Positions 12,801 to 22,187 of a DNA stretch of 42,876 nucleotides are shown in pieces. Position 1 is the first letter of the stretch. Every line of letters begins with the position of its first letter. The stretch lies in IMG/VR virus record IMGVR_UViG_3300030060_004356, positions 1 to 42,876 of that record. One strand, written 5' to 3'. Source of the DNA: a virus. The notes beneath the pieces were generated by a model. That model did not search any database. It saw only the letters and a list, made by a program, of their open reading frames with translations, and had not been told where the DNA came from. The position numbers were made by a program, and so were the translations under genes.

Positions 12801-15800
12801 GACTTTGACCTTTTGATTGCCCTTTTGAAAACTCTGGTTTATCAACAAAGGTATAACCTCGTTTTTCTAAATCAGCCTGCATCTCTTTGTTTTGTTTTCT
12901 AATTAACTCAGCTTGATTATTAAAAGCGTCTATAGCGTTGTGTATCTTTTTTATTTTAGGTTTTAATGGTATTATTAATGTTGAGGTACCGTCAGCTTTT
13001 ATTCTAAATGTTTCAGCAAATGTTTTACCATCTAGCATTTTAATAGAAGATGGATCTATACCACCACCTTGTTCAGCAACTATACCATTAAAATATCTTT
13101 CCCACCATTTATTATCTATAACACTCCAATTATCTGGCATTCGTCTTTGAAGACTATATCCTTTTTCTGTTCTAGCATTACGAAGTCTATCGTCCATAGA
13201 TTTATCTAGAACTATTAATTTGTAATTGTCTACAACTAGGTCATATGCTGAATTAAAGTTTACGTCTGTGTCTAATATTGAATCTAATAAATATAAATAT
13301 GCCGCAGTTGCAGGCATCGCGTGCTCAAACTCTATATTAGTAGAGCCATCTTTTCTACTTTTTAAATCCAAAGAGTACCCAGCTAGTTGAGCTCCAAGTC
13401 TGTGCCATGATTGTTTGTCATTAGCTGTTAGCTTTAAATAAGTTCCTATGACTTGAGCCATGTTTCCTGTTTTATCTGCTTTTATTGCTTTGTTAAAACG
13501 ATTCCACATTTCTCTATGAATTAAGGCTACATTGTTATTCCACTTCTCTATGCTACCATCTTCTATACCTTTTTGTATTTTATTTTTGTAATTATTTTTA
13601 TTACCAAACACAGTGTTGTATGTTTTGGTTAACGTCCAATCAGCACCTTTTATATCTTTACCAAAGTCTTTTTTATTTTTGGCTAAAGCTCTTATATCAT
13701 TTCTAAAATCATTATACATTTTAGCTTGATCCGGATATTTAAAATCCCCAATTTTTTTACCCTTAGGTATAGCATCTCCCTTTTTATATGTAGATCTCTT
13801 TAAATCATAATTAGCGTTACTTGCTGTAAATATATCACTAACAACATTTCCTTTTTTATCAAACGAAAAGAAAAACTCTCTTGGAAACATTGGAAACAAA
13901 TCTTTCTTTATAGCTTCAATAAATTCTTTTCTACCTTTTTTACTTTTTATATTAAATGATATTTTATTACCGTAGTATCCTAGTAATTTATCAATACCAT
14001 TATTTTCTATATCAAATAAATCTTTTAAATTTATTATCCTATCTACCTCTGGGTTTTTACTAAATAAAACTTCAGGTCTAGGATCACCTATTCTACTGAG
14101 CTCAGGTCTATCTTGTCTTATTTGCTGATTGTTAATTAGTGCTCCTAAGTTTATAATAAACTCTCTCATAGCACCATCAAATTCTTTTTGTACGCCTTTT
14201 ATAGCATTTCCATTTTCGTCTATACCAATCAAATCGAATATAGCTTTGTTTGGAACATTAGTACGTTTAACTTGTACGGGTAAGCCTTGTGTACTACCGG
14301 TACCAGCCGCATCAACACGAGCTCCTTTTCTATAGAGATCACCAAATTTAGTATTAGCAATACCAGTTGCCTTACCAGAAGCATCAGTTCCATCTGGCAT
14401 AAAAGTTTCCATTAAATTATATTTCTTACCTAAGTTGAAAATAAAGTCTCTTATAGGTGGTCTTAACTCACCGTTTAAGTCATCAGCTTTAGATAGTCTT
14501 TTTAAAATATCATTAACCTCTTGTTCATTAAGATTCCTTATTTTTCCATCTTCTCCCTTGGTTTCCATTTTACCTAAAAGTAAACTTAAAGTAGGAGTTA
14601 GTGATCCATTTTTAGTTTCTAATTTAACTCTTTTGTAAGATGGATCTTTTTCTATTTTAGATAAATCTGCATTATCAGTTATCTTTTTTACATCACTAGC
14701 TTTTACTCCAACTATATTCGCGACTTTTAGTTTTTCATCTTCTTCTGTTTTTACCCCTCTTCTTTCTTTGAATTGCTCTTGTAATATATCTTTAGTATCA
14801 ATCGCTTGATCTCGTTGTGTTCTATCTTCTATTTGCATTTGAGCATCTTCACCGGCAAACCGTTGATCCATTCTAGTTTCTTTAGCGCTTTCTTCAACTG
14901 ACTTTATACCCAAATCAGATGCTAATTTATTTGCTCTTAGGTTTAATCTAGTACTAATAAACTTATCAATTGGCTGTTTGAAATTATATTCATTAGAAAC
15001 TAAAGTTCCAGCCATAGAAATTAATTCAGTTTGAAAACTACTTCTTGTTACACCAGCATTACTAGATATATTACTTGGTATAGGATCAAATAATCTTTTA
15101 GTAATAGGTTCGACAATTGGCATTACTTCTTGACCAAATTCTGAGCTTTTAAGAGCGTTTGGATCATTAACAAAATCAATATCACTACCATCTTTCTTTT
15201 TAGATAAAACTTCATTTATCATTCTATCAAGTTTCAAGCTAGTGAAATTATCTTCATTAATATCAAACCTATCTAATAAGCCTTTTACGTTTGAGGATTT
15301 TTCAATTTTCTTAGCCCATGTTTCTTTTTCCTTAGTCTTCATGGCCTCCATCTTTCTTAGAGTCTGCTTAGAAAGATCTCCGTCCATATTCCAAGAGTGA
15401 ATGAAGTTAGCTAAATAGTTCATTGCATCCTGAGGTGTTTTAAGAGTAAAGTCTCCTCCTTTACCAATGATAGGCATTTTACCACCAAGCATTGTACCTC
15501 TAAACATATTACCAAATGAAGGCGAGGCTTTTCTAGCTTCTTTCCATATTGCTGAACCAGGTTTTCTAGATTCAGTAGTTAATTCATCTTGTACATATTG
15601 TACATATTCATTGTAAAACAAATCACTCTGCTCATCAATTGATTTATCTGGATTATATTCTCCAAGTAAAACAGAACGTTGAATAGCTGATTCATGAACA
15701 CCTTTTAAAATCTCGTTTTTAGACATGTGTTCAAAAAGATTTATTGTATATGTTCTTTTTTCAGGCTTTGTCATCGTGACCTTATCTAGCGCATGAGAAG

Positions 15801-18800
15801 CCTCGTGAATCCAAACAGTTCCTTGTAGTAGGTTCCCATCTTTTAGGTTTGCGTCAGCTGACTCCTTGTCTACTACAATATAGTTTCCAGTAGTAGTTAT
15901 AAAACCATTGGTTGCACCACTTTTTAAATCATTAATTATCTTTTGAATCTCGCCACCCGAGTGACCTTCTTTATTTAATACTTCTATTATTTTACTCTCG
16001 CCATCTTCTTCACTTAATCCGACTATTTTTAAGTTTTTAAGATCACCGTATTTATTTATAATTTTATTTAAAGTTGCTTCATCACCTTTAAAACTAGTTA
16101 AAGAGTTAACTACATCTGTGTTTATTAACTTTACTAGTTGCTCGTAAACTACATCTTCTTCTTTTTTCTTTCTTTTATTTCTACCTGACTCTTCAAAACT
16201 ACTACCATAAACCAACGTCTCAACAGCTCGTTTTATATCAGATTTTTTCGTTGTTTTTTTACCGGTTTTAGAATCAATTATTTCACGATCTTTTTTAGCA
16301 TCATCAACAAGTTGTTTAATAAAATTATCTTGATGTTGTTTATTTAATATAGTTAACTGTTGTCTAGGACTTAACTCATCAAAATCAGGATTTTTAGCAC
16401 GTATTTTTTTTGCTATTTCTAAACCATCTTTACCATATAACTGTTCTACAATACCTCCTTCCGCAAATATATCTCCCCTTAGTTTCTCTCTAGCTTTAGC
16501 TTTTATATTATACTCACTATCTCTTATCAACTTTAATCTTGATTTAAAGTTTTTAGCGTCATCTTCACTAAGTGTTTTTAAATGTTGATCTATTTTTCTT
16601 TTTTTATCAGCACTAGTATCATAAGGTGTTATTCCAGCTTCATTGTATAAAGCATTTAAATCTATAGAGTTTTCTATAAGTTGCTTAGCTCCCTCACTAC
16701 CCGCTAACAATACATCAACTTCTAATCCACCCACAACAAAACCTAGATCCCCTATTATTTCTTTCATTCTAGTTGATATCCTAGACTTATCTGACTCCTC
16801 GGTCTTTGGATCGATTAGCATGTTTTGTAAATCATCAAACTCTTTTAATTTAGTGTCTACGTTTTTTAATACGTCATTCTTGGCTTGCGACATTACAACA
16901 GCATTGTAAGCTAATGATGGACCAGTCATGTTACCCGATAGTATTATAGCTGATATAGCTACATCATCTATCTTGCTCCAGTCCATTTCTTTACCAGTTA
17001 TTAAATAGTCAGATATTTGATCGCCAGTATATATAGATGTTTCTTCTATTACTTCAGAGCTTACTCTTTTTCCAAATTCATAAGCATTAGCTTTGTAAAA
17101 GTTTTTTTGTCTAAATTTAGAAACTGTACTTGTTAATTTTGACTTTCCAGCTAAACCTCCTAGCATTTTTTTAGCAATAACAGCTGTACCAAAGAAAGAT
17201 GTAATAGTACCTTCTGTTAAGAAAGACGCGGTAATAGCCTTACCGATTTGAGACTGAGTTAAATCACCAGTAGCAATAAGTGTTTCGTATTTCTTTTTAT
17301 TTTGTAAATAAACACTAAGAGGCATATTGTCTTTTATCTTGTCTAAATCAGCTAACAATATCTTAGCTTGTTGAGCAGCTTCAACTCTACTGTTTAATTC
17401 TACGCGTTTATCAGCACCAGCCTGAGGAGCATATATACCGAATGCTAAGACGGGAACTGGAGCACCAATCATGGCACCACCAAGAGTTAAAGCTAGATTA
17501 GAACCTTGCTCACCCATTGTTCTTACAGTGAACCTACCACCTCTACCTAAGAAACCATGCATCTCAATACCCTGATCCCATTCCAACATTGTTTCAAAAG
17601 CAGATTTGTCTTCTTGTATTTTTGTATATCTTTCTACAGCAACTTCATTTCCAAACATAGCTGGAATAGATAGTTTAGCTTTTTCAAAACCACTTAAAAT
17701 ATCGGCTACAAATATAGATTCTAAATCAAATTGTTTACCAGCTAATTCAGATAGCGTGTTAAGATCAATTATATCACCATTAGCATCTTTAAATTTTTCA
17801 TACTTACTTGTAATACCATTTCTAATACTAATTAAATTATCTCTTTGTTGAGCTAGTGATTCGTAAATAGTGTTCCTATTCTCATAGTGTTTCCTAAGTC
17901 TATCTCGATATATATTTTTTATATCATTACTAGCATTGCCAGCTATGTCAACGTATTCTTCTGGTGTATTAGGATTTAGTATTGTTATTTCTACTCCATC
18001 TTTTTTAGCATCACTAACAATATCTTCCCAATCAGAGTTGACCAAATTAACGTGCTTGTCATGCTCTCTTTCAAATATATTTATTTTACCGCTTAATGAT
18101 TTTATTTCTTTATTTAAAGGACCTCTAGTAATCTCTAAACCAGCGCTTATTAATGCTTGATTAGAACTTTGCGAAAAAAGTTGCTCAAACCATGGTTCTA
18201 CTTTTTCATCTATTTTTTTGTCCCTAAATCTTTCTATATCCTTATCTGATTGACCAGGCTTTAAGTTGTAAACTTCTTCAAAAATCTTATAGTCTTCTGG
18301 TGTTACTTGATCTTTTATTTCATTTAATATATTTTCGTATCTTTGCTTTTCCCAATTATCAATGGGCTTTTCAATTGTAGAAAAACCGTGCATGTCTTTT
18401 ACCATAACGGCCGTGGTAATTGGTGTGTTTAATAGCTTTTCTATTTTTGCAAGACCATCTTTACTAACTCCATTTTCCTTAGCTAAATATAAAAATTGAT
18501 TTTTTATATCACCCTCCATATGCATGCCACTAAGTATTTCTTCTTTGGATTTACCTTCGTATTCTTTTGTGATTTCCTTTTGTATAGAATTTAATTCCTT
18601 AATATAACTTCCCGTTACATTTAAAATGTTGGGCTTCATTTTTTTATAATCTTCTTCTTTGAAATTATCATAAGCCCATTTTTGAATTTCACCAGGAGTT
18701 TTTGCTTCTATAACCACCTCCCCGTCTTTAAGCAGTTGGTAATCTCCGCCTATCATATGGGTAAATTTAAGTTCGTATCCAGTGCCTTTCAATAAGTTGT

Positions 18801-19635
18801 TAATATTCCTCTTGTTCTTTCTATTCCAAGTTGGTTCTACACGATTTTCAGCTCTTTCACCAAAAACAGTAGAAGCACCGCTGTTTACAAATAAATGTTT
18901 TTTATCTATCTTTTTCTGTGCTTCAAGGAATTTTTTGTATTCACTCTCATTGTGTTCTTCTCTATTTATTGTTTGTCCAAGCGTAGCTTGATCGTATTTT
19001 TCTGGTTCAAAGTTTAATTGAAACTCCTCACCCCATGGAAGAGTAACATTAGCTCTTTTACCAGAACCAGGAGAGTTAGCAACCATACCAATGTAATCAT
19101 CTTTGCTATTGATTTCATTAACAAATGTATGTCCGCTTTGATTCCATTCATTAGTCTTGGTATCATAAAGATCACTACCTTGAGACTCCGATAAAAAATC
19201 TTCCGATTTGGATTCCGTATCTGTTTTTTGATTGATTTGAGGTTGAGTCACCTCTTGAGTTGATGCTGTAGGATCTTGCTCCGCAGTCGCATCTTCCGTG
19301 GAGCTTGTTTGGTTTCCCAAATTATCTGTAGTTTTTGTTGGACCAGTTAGTTCTTTTGACTTGGTTGGTTCTTTTGATTCAGTTAGTTCTTTTGATTCAG
19401 TTAGATTTCTTGATTCAGTTAGATTTCTTGATTCAGCTAACCCTGTTCCTTGCTCTTCTTTGTCTTCTTCAGGAGTAATAATATTTCCTTCAGAATCTAT
19501 CACATCCCCAGACATGTTAGATTGTATAACCGCTGTTAAGCCTTTTTCTTCTAGTTCATCTAAAAAATTTTCTTCTTCACCTGGTGGTACTCTTTTTACT
19601 CTACCATCAGATAATACATATATTTTGTCTTCCAT
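9880..19635 (-). CDS. Giant 3,251-residue multidomain internal virion protein
   Basis: The N-terminal 100 residues are low-complexity with hexapeptide repeats. A long helical region follows, with hydrophobic patches at about 700-760 (LTLGGAMIGAPVPVLAFGIY) and 800-830. H1277-E-A-S-H1281 in GTVWIHEASHALDK is a zinc-metalloprotease-type HExxH motif. A HAD phosphatase-like domain spans about 2300-2460: D2309-F-D2311-E-T, VFVLTARP with T2390, and FVDDALPN with D2446-D2447. Further on are PMQMTRLTKKKLSDLVNRR and a hydrophobic segment, NLIFGALQTGLMFMLFGF. The last 75 residues hold two C-x9-C-x(10-12)-C-x2-H units (C3181-H3207 and C3226-H3250) around a DRDGDG loop. The size, membrane-like patches and place after internal virion genes suggest a protein stored in the head and ejected with DNA. 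I recognise the HAD and C-terminal parts from marine phage giants. No RNA polymerase DxDxD motif was found. Confidence 0.8.
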   Translation of the reverse strand: MEDKIYVLSDGRVKRVPPGEEENFLDELEEKGLTAVIQSNMSGDVIDSEGNIITPEEDKEEQGTGLAESRNLTESRNLTESKELTESKEPTKSKELTGPTKTTDNLGNQTSSTEDATAEQDPTASTQEVTQPQINQKTDTESKSEDFLSESQGSDLYDTKTNEWNQSGHTFVNEINSKDDYIGMVANSPGSGKRANVTLPWGEEFQLNFEPEKYDQATLGQTINREEHNESEYKKFLEAQKKIDKKHLFVNSGASTVFGERAENRVEPTWNRKNKRNINNLLKGTGYELKFTHMIGGDYQLLKDGEVVIEAKTPGEIQKWAYDNFKEEDYKKMKPNILNVTGSYIKELNSIQKEITKEYEGKSKEEILSGMHMEGDIKNQFLYLAKENGVSKDGLAKIEKLLNTPITTAVMVKDMHGFSTIEKPIDNWEKQRYENILNEIKDQVTPEDYKIFEEVYNLKPGQSDKDIERFRDKKIDEKVEPWFEQLFSQSSNQALISAGLEITRGPLNKEIKSLSGKINIFEREHDKHVNLVNSDWEDIVSDAKKDGVEITILNPNTPEEYVDIAGNASNDIKNIYRDRLRKHYENRNTIYESLAQQRDNLISIRNGITSKYEKFKDANGDIIDLNTLSELAGKQFDLESIFVADILSGFEKAKLSIPAMFGNEVAVERYTKIQEDKSAFETMLEWDQGIEMHGFLGRGGRFTVRTMGEQGSNLALTLGGAMIGAPVPVLAFGIYAPQAGADKRVELNSRVEAAQQAKILLADLDKIKDNMPLSVYLQNKKKYETLIATGDLTQSQIGKAITASFLTEGTITSFFGTAVIAKKMLGGLAGKSKLTSTVSKFRQKNFYKANAYEFGKRVSSEVIEETSIYTGDQISDYLITGKEMDWSKIDDVAISAIILSGNMTGPSLAYNAVVMSQAKNDVLKNVDTKLKEFDDLQNMLIDPKTEESDKSRISTRMKEIIGDLGFVVGGLEVDVLLAGSEGAKQLIENSIDLNALYNEAGITPYDTSADKKRKIDQHLKTLSEDDAKNFKSRLKLIRDSEYNIKAKAREKLRGDIFAEGGIVEQLYGKDGLEIAKKIRAKNPDFDELSPRQQLTILNKQHQDNFIKQLVDDAKKDREIIDSKTGKKTTKKSDIKRAVETLVYGSSFEESGRNKRKKKEEDVVYEQLVKLINTDVVNSLTSFKGDEATLNKIINKYGDLKNLKIVGLSEEDGESKIIEVLNKEGHSGGEIQKIINDLKSGATNGFITTTGNYIVVDKESADANLKDGNLLQGTVWIHEASHALDKVTMTKPEKRTYTINLFEHMSKNEILKGVHESAIQRSVLLGEYNPDKSIDEQSDLFYNEYVQYVQDELTTESRKPGSAIWKEARKASPSFGNMFRGTMLGGKMPIIGKGGDFTLKTPQDAMNYLANFIHSWNMDGDLSKQTLRKMEAMKTKEKETWAKKIEKSSNVKGLLDRFDINEDNFTSLKLDRMINEVLSKKKDGSDIDFVNDPNALKSSEFGQEVMPIVEPITKRLFDPIPSNISSNAGVTRSSFQTELISMAGTLVSNEYNFKQPIDKFISTRLNLRANKLASDLGIKSVEESAKETRMDQRFAGEDAQMQIEDRTQRDQAIDTKDILQEQFKERRGVKTEEDEKLKVANIVGVKASDVKKITDNADLSKIEKDPSYKRVKLETKNGSLTPTLSLLLGKMETKGEDGKIRNLNEQEVNDILKRLSKADDLNGELRPPIRDFIFNLGKKYNLMETFMPDGTDASGKATGIANTKFGDLYRKGARVDAAGTGSTQGLPVQVKRTNVPNKAIFDLIGIDENGNAIKGVQKEFDGAMREFIINLGALINNQQIRQDRPELSRIGDPRPEVLFSKNPEVDRIINLKDLFDIENNGIDKLLGYYGNKISFNIKSKKGRKEFIEAIKKDLFPMFPREFFFSFDKKGNVVSDIFTASNANYDLKRSTYKKGDAIPKGKKIGDFKYPDQAKMYNDFRNDIRALAKNKKDFGKDIKGADWTLTKTYNTVFGNKNNYKNKIQKGIEDGSIEKWNNNVALIHREMWNRFNKAIKADKTGNMAQVIGTYLKLTANDKQSWHRLGAQLAGYSLDLKSRKDGSTNIEFEHAMPATAAYLYLLDSILDTDVNFNSAYDLVVDNYKLIVLDKSMDDRLRNARTEKGYSLQRRMPDNWSVIDNKWWERYFNGIVAEQGGGIDPSSIKMLDGKTFAETFRIKADGTSTLIIPLKPKIKKIHNAIDAFNNQAELIRKQNKEMQADLEKRGYTFVDKPEFSKGQSKGQSPSEMIKILEEDLKKRGYEFVDMNKKGMSTFDFDETLIIDGKNFVVAKDPKTGETLKIKSGDWPTKGPELAEQGYEFDFDDFVNVRGGVDGPLLQKMKNQIKKYGAQNVFVLTARPQTADAAIHAWLKSKGIDIPFKNITGLADSRGEAKADWMLEKFAEGYNDMYFVDDALPNVKAVKDVLDQLDIKSKVVQARIEFSMNAPLDFNKILEQTNKIPAEKRFSVQEARKIGIGKGRLNFFIPPSAEDFKGLVYSFLGKGREGDAHAAWFKEHLFDPYAKGYREWNNYKQAMTNDYQSLKKESKGIGKILDRKVEGTVFTNDNAVRVYLWNKAGFEIPGISEDQVDQLVNSVKNNTQLKNFADALGDISRVPEGYVEPEAYWIVQTIASDLNNIVLNKGRKDFLAKWIENKNIIFSPQNLNKVEAIYGTDFRDALENMLHRMETGRNRMTGNNKHVNMFMDWINGSVAATMFWNTRSATLQTISTVNFINMSDNNIFKASAAFANQVQFWKDFSFIFNSPMLKQRRAGLQIDVSASEITRAFNDGKSKPEAILAWLLEKGFTPTQVADSFAISMGGASFYRNRLNTYIKQGMSKAKAEEQAWLDFQEVAEETQQSSRPDLISAQQAGPLGRIILAWQNTPMQMTRLTKKKLSDLVNRRRIPGYTQLQSDVANMQGIIYYGVVQNLIFGALQTGLMFMLFGFDDDEEKKKKLEQRVANGALDTILRGTGIYGAGVATLKNVLLKWKEEREKPGWKRENMNIAQEAVNLSPPIGSKMRKIMGAIRTEEYNQGVSKEIGFRIENPNLSIAANWIEGLTNIPIARVISKANNVEEALNSNNEIWQRVAIAGGWSKWSVGVKDEELEEAKTKAKETRAEENKKIKEQKKKDEKKKEEEEKKKKGIKTVRCSGIRSNGKRCSLTTETNKKTWKCMHHMDFKDGMDRDGDGIKEYQCTATTSSGKRCRNKTENKNKKCYAHQ
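19344..19440 (-). repeat. 18-bp tandem repeat encoding a TESKEL-like hexapeptide array
   Basis: Five consecutive 18-base units (+ strand form CAGTTAG-TTCTTTTGATT and close variants such as CAGTTAGATTTCTTGATT) plus a partial sixth lie near the 5' end of the giant gene. They encode (L/P)T(E/K)S(K/R)(E/N) at about residues 66-97. The units nearest the start codon are most alike, indicating recent slippage-type expansion. Because the unit is a multiple of three, copy number can change without breaking the frame. Confidence 0.85.
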
Positions 19636-19668
19636 ACTGTTTCGTTAGTTACCCGTTATTGTTTGTTC

Positions 19669-20601
19669 TTATAAAGAACCTTTTTCATATTTTGTTGCTT
19701 GAGCTAAAACCTCTTGTTGTGCCTGTAGGTTATTAATGTAATTAGCTCTTGGATTTTGTTGTCTTTCGTTTTCATATTGCATTACAACATGCGATGTAAA
19801 GTAATCGACTAGTTGTTCTTTTGATAAATTTTCATCGTTATCAAGTCCAGCAAGCATTGCCATGGCGTCATTTATACCTATATTGTCATCAGGTTTTTCT
19901 GTTGCACCTAAATCTCCACGTTTTAATGATAACATATTATTTACAAAGTCCTGCTTAAAACTTCCTCCTTCTGTTTCTATAATTTTATCGTTTTTAAGTG
20001 AATGCATATTTCCTTTGCTTACTACTTCACTGTCAACCTTACTTCTTATTTCATCTATATTAGCTTCTCCAGCACTCTCTCTATGTGCTTGAGTTTTGTA
20101 ATACTCTATCATTCCTGCTAAAACGTCTTTACTACTTTTATCTAACACTGTATTATTAACCATTTTCCTAATATCAAATGTAGACATAAATACACCGTCT
20201 ACATCATAACCTAATGTTTCATTTTCAAAACGAGCTGGAACTCTTCCACCTATTATACCAGCTACATCTTGTCCGGCTTTCGATAATTTAAAGTTAGCCC
20301 AATTGTTTCCGTGTAGTTCTTTAGCACTATTGATTCTAACCATTTCATCTTTTAACATAGCAGCATCATCATATTTTCCTCTTAAGTCGCTTATATGTCT
20401 AACCGCAACGCTATTTTGTTTTTGGAAATCAATGTTATCAGCCTTATAGTTAAGTTTGCTTTTTATATTACTTAACTGTTTATGAATTGAATCTAAGTCA
20501 ATTTGATACATGTCGTTTGATCGGCTTGCCCAAATATCAAATTCAGAATCAAAATTATGATTCAACATTCTATTTAAATTTTCAAATGATATATCGCTCA
20601 T
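19669..20601 (-). CDS. Helical virion-region protein
   Basis: This 310-residue protein starts MSDISFENLNRMLNHNFDSE. It is mostly polar helix with few strands (DSIHKQLSNIKSKLNYKADN, DDAAMLKDEMVRINSAKEL, NNLQAQQEVLAQATKYEKGS). No catalytic motif, signal peptide or membrane segment was seen. It lies between the paralogous Gln-rich proteins and the giant protein, with 25-33 base gaps on each side. That position fits an internal virion or ejection protein, but I cannot name a family. Confidence 0.55.
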   Translation of the reverse strand: MSDISFENLNRMLNHNFDSEFDIWASRSNDMYQIDLDSIHKQLSNIKSKLNYKADNIDFQKQNSVAVRHISDLRGKYDDAAMLKDEMVRINSAKELHGNNWANFKLSKAGQDVAGIIGGRVPARFENETLGYDVDGVFMSTFDIRKMVNNTVLDKSSKDVLAGMIEYYKTQAHRESAGEANIDEIRSKVDSEVVSKGNMHSLKNDKIIETEGGSFKQDFVNNMLSLKRGDLGATEKPDDNIGINDAMAMLAGLDNDENLSKEQLVDYFTSHVVMQYENERQQNPRANYINNLQAQQEVLAQATKYEKGSL

Positions 20602-20626
20602 ATTAAATTATTTATAATATTAATTA

Positions 20627-21421
20627 TTAAGTCATTCCACCAAGCATCGTTTTGAACGCGCCTAAATTAGAAGATATCCTAGCAGATGCTTGTTGCATTG
20701 TTGAAGCGTGGTATTGTTGTTCTAAATCTTTATCAGATGCATACTGTTGTTGTGCCATACCCATCATTGCTGCCATTTGTTGTGCTCTAAAGTCTGTGGG
20801 TATTCTATTACCCTCTCTTTCTAGTCTCTGAAGTCTTTCACGTTGTTGAAGAGCTAGTGCTCTATTACTTGACTCCTGTTGAGCTATATTAGCCGCCATT
20901 TGTTGTTCATTTTTTTCACCTTGTCTAACTAATGATTGAGCCAATGACGCCACACCACTAGCGCCAACGCCTTGCTGCATTGTGCTTAGTATATTTTTTT
21001 GACTCTGTTGAAACGCTTGTCTTTGAAATTGATGTTGTTGTTGATTCACGGTTAAATCCTCCATGCTCTTTTCCATATTTAAATACGGATTACTCATGCT
21101 GAGATTTGAATACATATTTTTATAGTGTTCTAATTGCCTTGAAGAATCTTTTGCGTCCATCTTAGCGTGTTCTATTCTCCAGTTTTCTCTTATTTTTCTT
21201 CTTGCAAATCCACTTTTAACAAGACCTTGAGTTGACATTATACCAAATGCTCCTAGTGCACCGACAGCTGAACCAACGGCGCCTATTGATGCTAAGAATC
21301 CCGGGAAAATCGCATACGTATAATTACCACAACTATTAGAAGCTACAATATATTTCGCAACGAAAATAAATATCGTCCAAAGTATTAACCCAAATATTTC
21401 TTTTGTTTTATCTAATTTCAT
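20627..21421 (-). CDS. Internal virion protein B with N-terminal membrane segments
   Basis: This 264-residue protein has two hydrophobic stretches near the N-terminus (FGLILWTIFIFVAKYIVA at about 10-27 and a Gly/Ala-rich segment FLASIGAVGSAVGALGAFGI at about 42-61). A Gln/Ala/Met-rich helical body follows. The body (about 96-235) aligns by eye with the next gene upstream: YSNLSMSNPYLNMEKSMEDL against YSNINKNNPYQNMDLSFQNL, AQQESSNRALALQQRERLQR against GEQESRNRMLLAQQSERVQE, and IPTDFRAQQMAAMMGMAQQ against IPQQFEAKKLSLLMGMTQE. Such proteins are typical of podovirus ejection proteins (in the style of T7 gp14) that pass into the envelope during DNA entry. Role inferred. Confidence 0.7.
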   Translation of the reverse strand: MKLDKTKEIFGLILWTIFIFVAKYIVASNSCGNYTYAIFPGFLASIGAVGSAVGALGAFGIMSTQGLVKSGFARRKIRENWRIEHAKMDAKDSSRQLEHYKNMYSNLSMSNPYLNMEKSMEDLTVNQQQHQFQRQAFQQSQKNILSTMQQGVGASGVASLAQSLVRQGEKNEQQMAANIAQQESSNRALALQQRERLQRLEREGNRIPTDFRAQQMAAMMGMAQQQYASDKDLEQQYHASTMQQASARISSNLGAFKTMLGGMT

Positions 21422-21439
21422 ATTGAAAAATATTAGTAT

Positions 21440-22165
21440 TTAAACACCAGCGCTAGCACCTGTCGCAGCACCACCACCACCAGCTGCTCCTGCGGCGCTC
21501 ATAAATGTACTCATTAGTGAAGCGTTTGCCGCTTGTTGAGCCGCTTGGGCTTGTGCTTTTACTTTTTGTTTAATGTTAAAATATCCTAATTCTAGTTGTC
21601 GGTTCATGTTGTACTCCTCTTGTGTCATACCCATTAGTAATGATAATTTTTTAGCTTCAAATTGTTGAGGTATTAATCTTCCTTTTCTTTCTAGTTCCTG
21701 AACTCTCTCTGATTGTTGAGCTAACAACATTCTATTTCTAGATTCTTGTTCACCTATGCTAGCAGAAACTTTTTGCGCAGCTATTTGACCCTGCCTATCT
21801 ATGGCTGCGGCCATCCAAGATCCTCCACCGCCTGCACGCAAGCTTTGCAGTAGATTAGATTGTTGTTGTTGAACTATATTTCTTTGGTTTTCAGCTTCTT
21901 TTTTACTAACTTCTAAATTTTGAAAACTTAAGTCCATGTTTTGATATGGATTATTTTTGTTGATATTAGAGTATATTTTTTTTAAACGTTCTAGCTCAAC
22001 CTTACCCTTATATGCTCTATTTCTAGCAGCACTTTCTTGAGCACTGTTCCATCTACTATCATTCAACTTATGTATTCTTTGGGTAAGTTGTCTACCTCCC
22101 GTAGCATCTGACCCATAGCCGCCATAATCTTCCCAACCCGCGTAAACACTTTGACCTATCTGCAT
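21440..22165 (-). CDS. Internal virion protein A, paralogue of the downstream gene
   Basis: This 241-residue protein starts MQIGQSVYAGWEDYGGYGSD. It has a long helical Gln/Glu/Arg-rich middle and ends in an Ala/Gly-rich tail (ASLMSTFMSAAGAAGGGGAA) that could insert in membranes. The central 140 residues share ordered blocks with the protein encoded by 20627-21421, so the two genes are a tandem duplication. The N-terminal hydrophobic pair of the paralogue is absent, while this one has the C-terminal Gly/Ala tail. A candidate promoter motif sits 22 bases upstream. A likely ejection-type internal virion protein, by composition and context. Confidence 0.7.
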   Translation of the reverse strand: MQIGQSVYAGWEDYGGYGSDATGGRQLTQRIHKLNDSRWNSAQESAARNRAYKGKVELERLKKIYSNINKNNPYQNMDLSFQNLEVSKKEAENQRNIVQQQQSNLLQSLRAGGGGSWMAAAIDRQGQIAAQKVSASIGEQESRNRMLLAQQSERVQELERKGRLIPQQFEAKKLSLLMGMTQEEYNMNRQLELGYFNIKQKVKAQAQAAQQAANASLMSTFMSAAGAAGGGGAATGASAGV

Positions 22166-22187
22166 TTGTTTATTTTTTTAAATTAAT

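Noticed and set aside
9880-19635. Giant protein as a crAss-like virion RNA polymerase
   Set aside because: No DxDxD catalytic metal-binding motif of a double-psi beta-barrel polymerase was found; the FDFDETL and FDFDDF segments belong to the HAD domain.
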